The translations under genes were made by a program, and so were the position numbers. A stretch of 64,000 bases of DNA, from NCBI GenBank assembly GCA_937981555.1, contig CALJOK010000001.1, positions 1 through 64,000 of the forward strand, in the 5' to 3' direction. This DNA comes from an uncultured Saprospiraceae bacterium (lineage in GTDB: Bacteria > Bacteroidota > Bacteroidia > Chitinophagales > Saprospiraceae). Under the pieces are notes generated by a model, which was given only the letters and a program-made list of their open reading frames with translations, was not told where the DNA came from and made no database searches. Shown one piece after another: positions 62,530 to 64,000 of the stretch (the stretch's first letter is position 1; each line of letters opens with the position of its first letter).

Positions 62530-64000
62530 ATGAAAAAGCACATTACACTTTTCATCGCTGCACTATGCTATTTTTTTCAAATCGGTTTTTCTCAAACTGG
62601 TTGTCCCGAGCCTTCTGCTCACACTAATATCAACACTAATAACATCAATGCAAAAATCTCGAATGGAGGTTATCTATTTCGAGATGGAGGAGGCAACTTT
62701 GGAGCTTTTCAAGTTCCTTATTTGAATGGAGATAGTCCTGCAACTATTTTTGCAGCCGGACTTTGGATTGGTGGATACACATGGATACATAATTCACAAT
62801 TGAAATTAACTTCTGTGGATTATGGACAAAATGGGAATAGTTATTATCCTGGTCCCTTGACAGGAGTAGGAACGATTGCGCCAGATACTTGTACTAATTG
62901 GAATAAAATATGGACGGTGACAAAACCTGAAATTGAATTACATATTTTAGATTTTGAAGACAATGGAATTATTGATAACCCAAATTCAAATATTCTTGGA
63001 TTTCCATGTAAGGGCAATGATAATTTTTTTTTAGAAAATGGATTTGATTTGCCAGATGCACAAACAAGTGGCCAAGGATTTGCATCTTTCTTTGATCGGA
63101 ATTTTGATGGACTATATAATGCAATGGATGGGGATTATCCAACACCGCTAGGCGCAGGATTAATTCCTTCACAAATGTCTTGGTGTGTGTTTAATAGTGT
63201 GGGAGATGAATTAAGTAGTAGTGCAGGACCTCTCTTAGAAATTCAGTTGACTACATGGACTGTTGAATGTACTCCTCAACCAATTTTGGATAACACGATT
63301 TTCACATCTTATCGAATTATCAATCGAAATCAAGACCCATTGGATTCCTTGCATGTAGGCATGTGGGTAGATTTTGATTTAGGATGTTATACAGATGATT
63401 TTATTGGTTGTAATCCTGACTTAAATACTTTTTATGCATACAATCAAGATCAAGTAGATGGAGACACCAATGGAGGTTGTCAAGGTGGAGTTTCGACTTA
63501 TGGAACTCAGCCTCCTGTACAAGCAGTAACGTTTATGGATTCCGAAATGCAACATTTTATGACTTATCAAAATGCTGGAATTGGAAATCCAGCACCAGGA
63601 ACTACTGATCCAAATACACCAGCGGAAATGTTTAATTATTTGTCTGGTTCATGGAGAGATGGAACACCTCTTACTGAAGGGGGGAGTGGGTATAATCCTT
63701 TGAGTTCAGATATTGTTGACCATGCATTTCCTGGCGATCCAAATGATCCAAATGAGTGGTCATTAGAATCTATTTCATCTGATGGTGGAGATATTAGAGC
63801 AGTTGCTTCAACTGGAATATTTGATTTTAATGATCCGTTGACTGATGTAACATTTTCTTCTCAAGAAGTTTTTGAGACGACAATTGCGTGGTCTTTTCAT
63901 CAAGGAGATGGACTAGATCATTTGGGGAATGTAACCTTAATGTTTGATGAAGTGGCACAATTGAAGAATTGGTATAGCACTTATTCTCAGGATTTATTTC
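62530..64000 (+). CDS. Secreted Bacteroidota protein, probable T9SS cargo (3' truncated)
   Basis: The frame opens at the ATG at 62530 and continues to the window end (490 codons), so the C-terminus is not visible. It begins MKKHITLFIAALCYFFQIGFSQ, a signal peptide, then NINTNNINAKISNGGYLFRDGGGNFGAFQVPY and ATIFAAGLWIGGYT. This pattern (N.I.A.IS.GG.LF.D..GN..F.VP...G...IFA..LWIGG) recurs in large secreted proteins of this phylum that usually end in a T9SS sorting domain. GLYNAMDGDYP and DSLHVGMWVDFDLGCYTDDFIGCNPDLNTFYAYN follow. The function of the group is unknown. It lies about 97 bp downstream of the small membrane peptide. Confidence 0.85.
   Translation, partial: MKKHITLFIAALCYFFQIGFSQTGCPEPSAHTNINTNNINAKISNGGYLFRDGGGNFGAFQVPYLNGDSPATIFAAGLWIGGYTWIHNSQLKLTSVDYGQNGNSYYPGPLTGVGTIAPDTCTNWNKIWTVTKPEIELHILDFEDNGIIDNPNSNILGFPCKGNDNFFLENGFDLPDAQTSGQGFASFFDRNFDGLYNAMDGDYPTPLGAGLIPSQMSWCVFNSVGDELSSSAGPLLEIQLTTWTVECTPQPILDNTIFTSYRIINRNQDPLDSLHVGMWVDFDLGCYTDDFIGCNPDLNTFYAYNQDQVDGDTNGGCQGGVSTYGTQPPVQAVTFMDSEMQHFMTYQNAGIGNPAPGTTDPNTPAEMFNYLSGSWRDGTPLTEGGSGYNPLSSDIVDHAFPGDPNDPNEWSLESISSDGGDIRAVASTGIFDFNDPLTDVTFSSQEVFETTIAWSFHQGDGLDHLGNVTLMFDEVAQLKNWYSTYSQDLF

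Noticed and set aside
1-64000. tRNA, rRNA, prophage or CRISPR-Cas genes
   Set aside because: Both strands were read for cloverleaf-like ends, conserved rRNA blocks, integrase or Cas motifs and none was found.

Overview
The window comes from an AT-rich genome of the phylum Bacteroidota, most likely a free-living Saprospiria/Lewinella-like or related gliding bacterium. This rests on family content rather than a database search. It has a SusC/SusD pair, a FecI/FecR/TonB-receptor system with a DUF4249 lipoprotein, two PorV/PorQ-type proteins, a PorP/SprF protein, HYR and SprB repeats, many C-terminal type IX secretion (T9SS) sorting domains (N/FPNP... to the C-terminus), TAnnTTTG-type -7 promoter boxes and almost no Shine-Dalgarno sequences. 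No rRNA, tRNA, CRISPR array, insertion sequence or phage module was seen.

Layout. 1-6.9 kb: the 3' part of a giant secreted, Cys-rich, HYR-type adhesin, beginning inside 279-bp tandem repeats and ending in dockerin-like, cohesin-like and T9SS domains. 6.9-8.8 kb: a decayed sensor histidine kinase followed by an intact LytTR response regulator. 8.8-13.6 kb: a minus-strand MacA/MacB-like efflux operon (ATPase, two permeases, adaptor) whose permease genes are each preceded by a long hairpin. 14-20.3 kb: a lipoprotein, a PNGase F-like protein with an inserted LamG domain, and gamma-glutamyltransferase. 20.5-22.8 kb: small genes, including a TfoX_N-like protein and a GNAT. 22.8-34.6 kb: a plus-strand run of SusC, SusD, an orphan GldM C-terminal-domain protein, a second PNGase F-like protein and a tricorn-type protease. 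34.7-38.4 kb: PEBP, AraC regulator, agmatinase and an LVIVD-repeat secreted protein. 38.8-42.5 kb: two tandem PorV-like proteins, DinB, and an RluA-type pseudouridine synthase. 42.5-48.2 kb: a giant SprB-repeat protein, a small K+ channel, a haem-motif lipoprotein and a PorP/SprF protein. 48.3-52.8 kb: VTC-type polyphosphate polymerase, RibBA with a degenerate GTP cyclohydrolase half, and two glycosyltransferases. 53.2-59.5 kb: a cell-surface signalling uptake locus (ECF sigma, FecR, TonB receptor with STN domain, DUF4249, cupin). 59.5-64 kb: thyA, a long YeiH-family transporter, a 61-residue membrane peptide and the 5' part of a secreted protein that runs off the window.

How the parts fit. 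Much of the window is surface and secretion biology: T9SS cargo, T9SS-associated outer-membrane proteins, and outer-membrane uptake. The most suggestive functional grouping is 14.9-34.6 kb. Two PNGase F-like proteins retain the three catalytic acids, and they sit with a SusCD importer, a tricorn protease and gamma-glutamyltransferase. This reads as a possible glycoprotein/peptide scavenging locus, which is an inference. Non-coding structure is rich: strong hairpin terminators lie between most convergent genes, and three copies of a GATGGAACGCGGATGA-type palindrome and several other intergenic inverted repeats are present.
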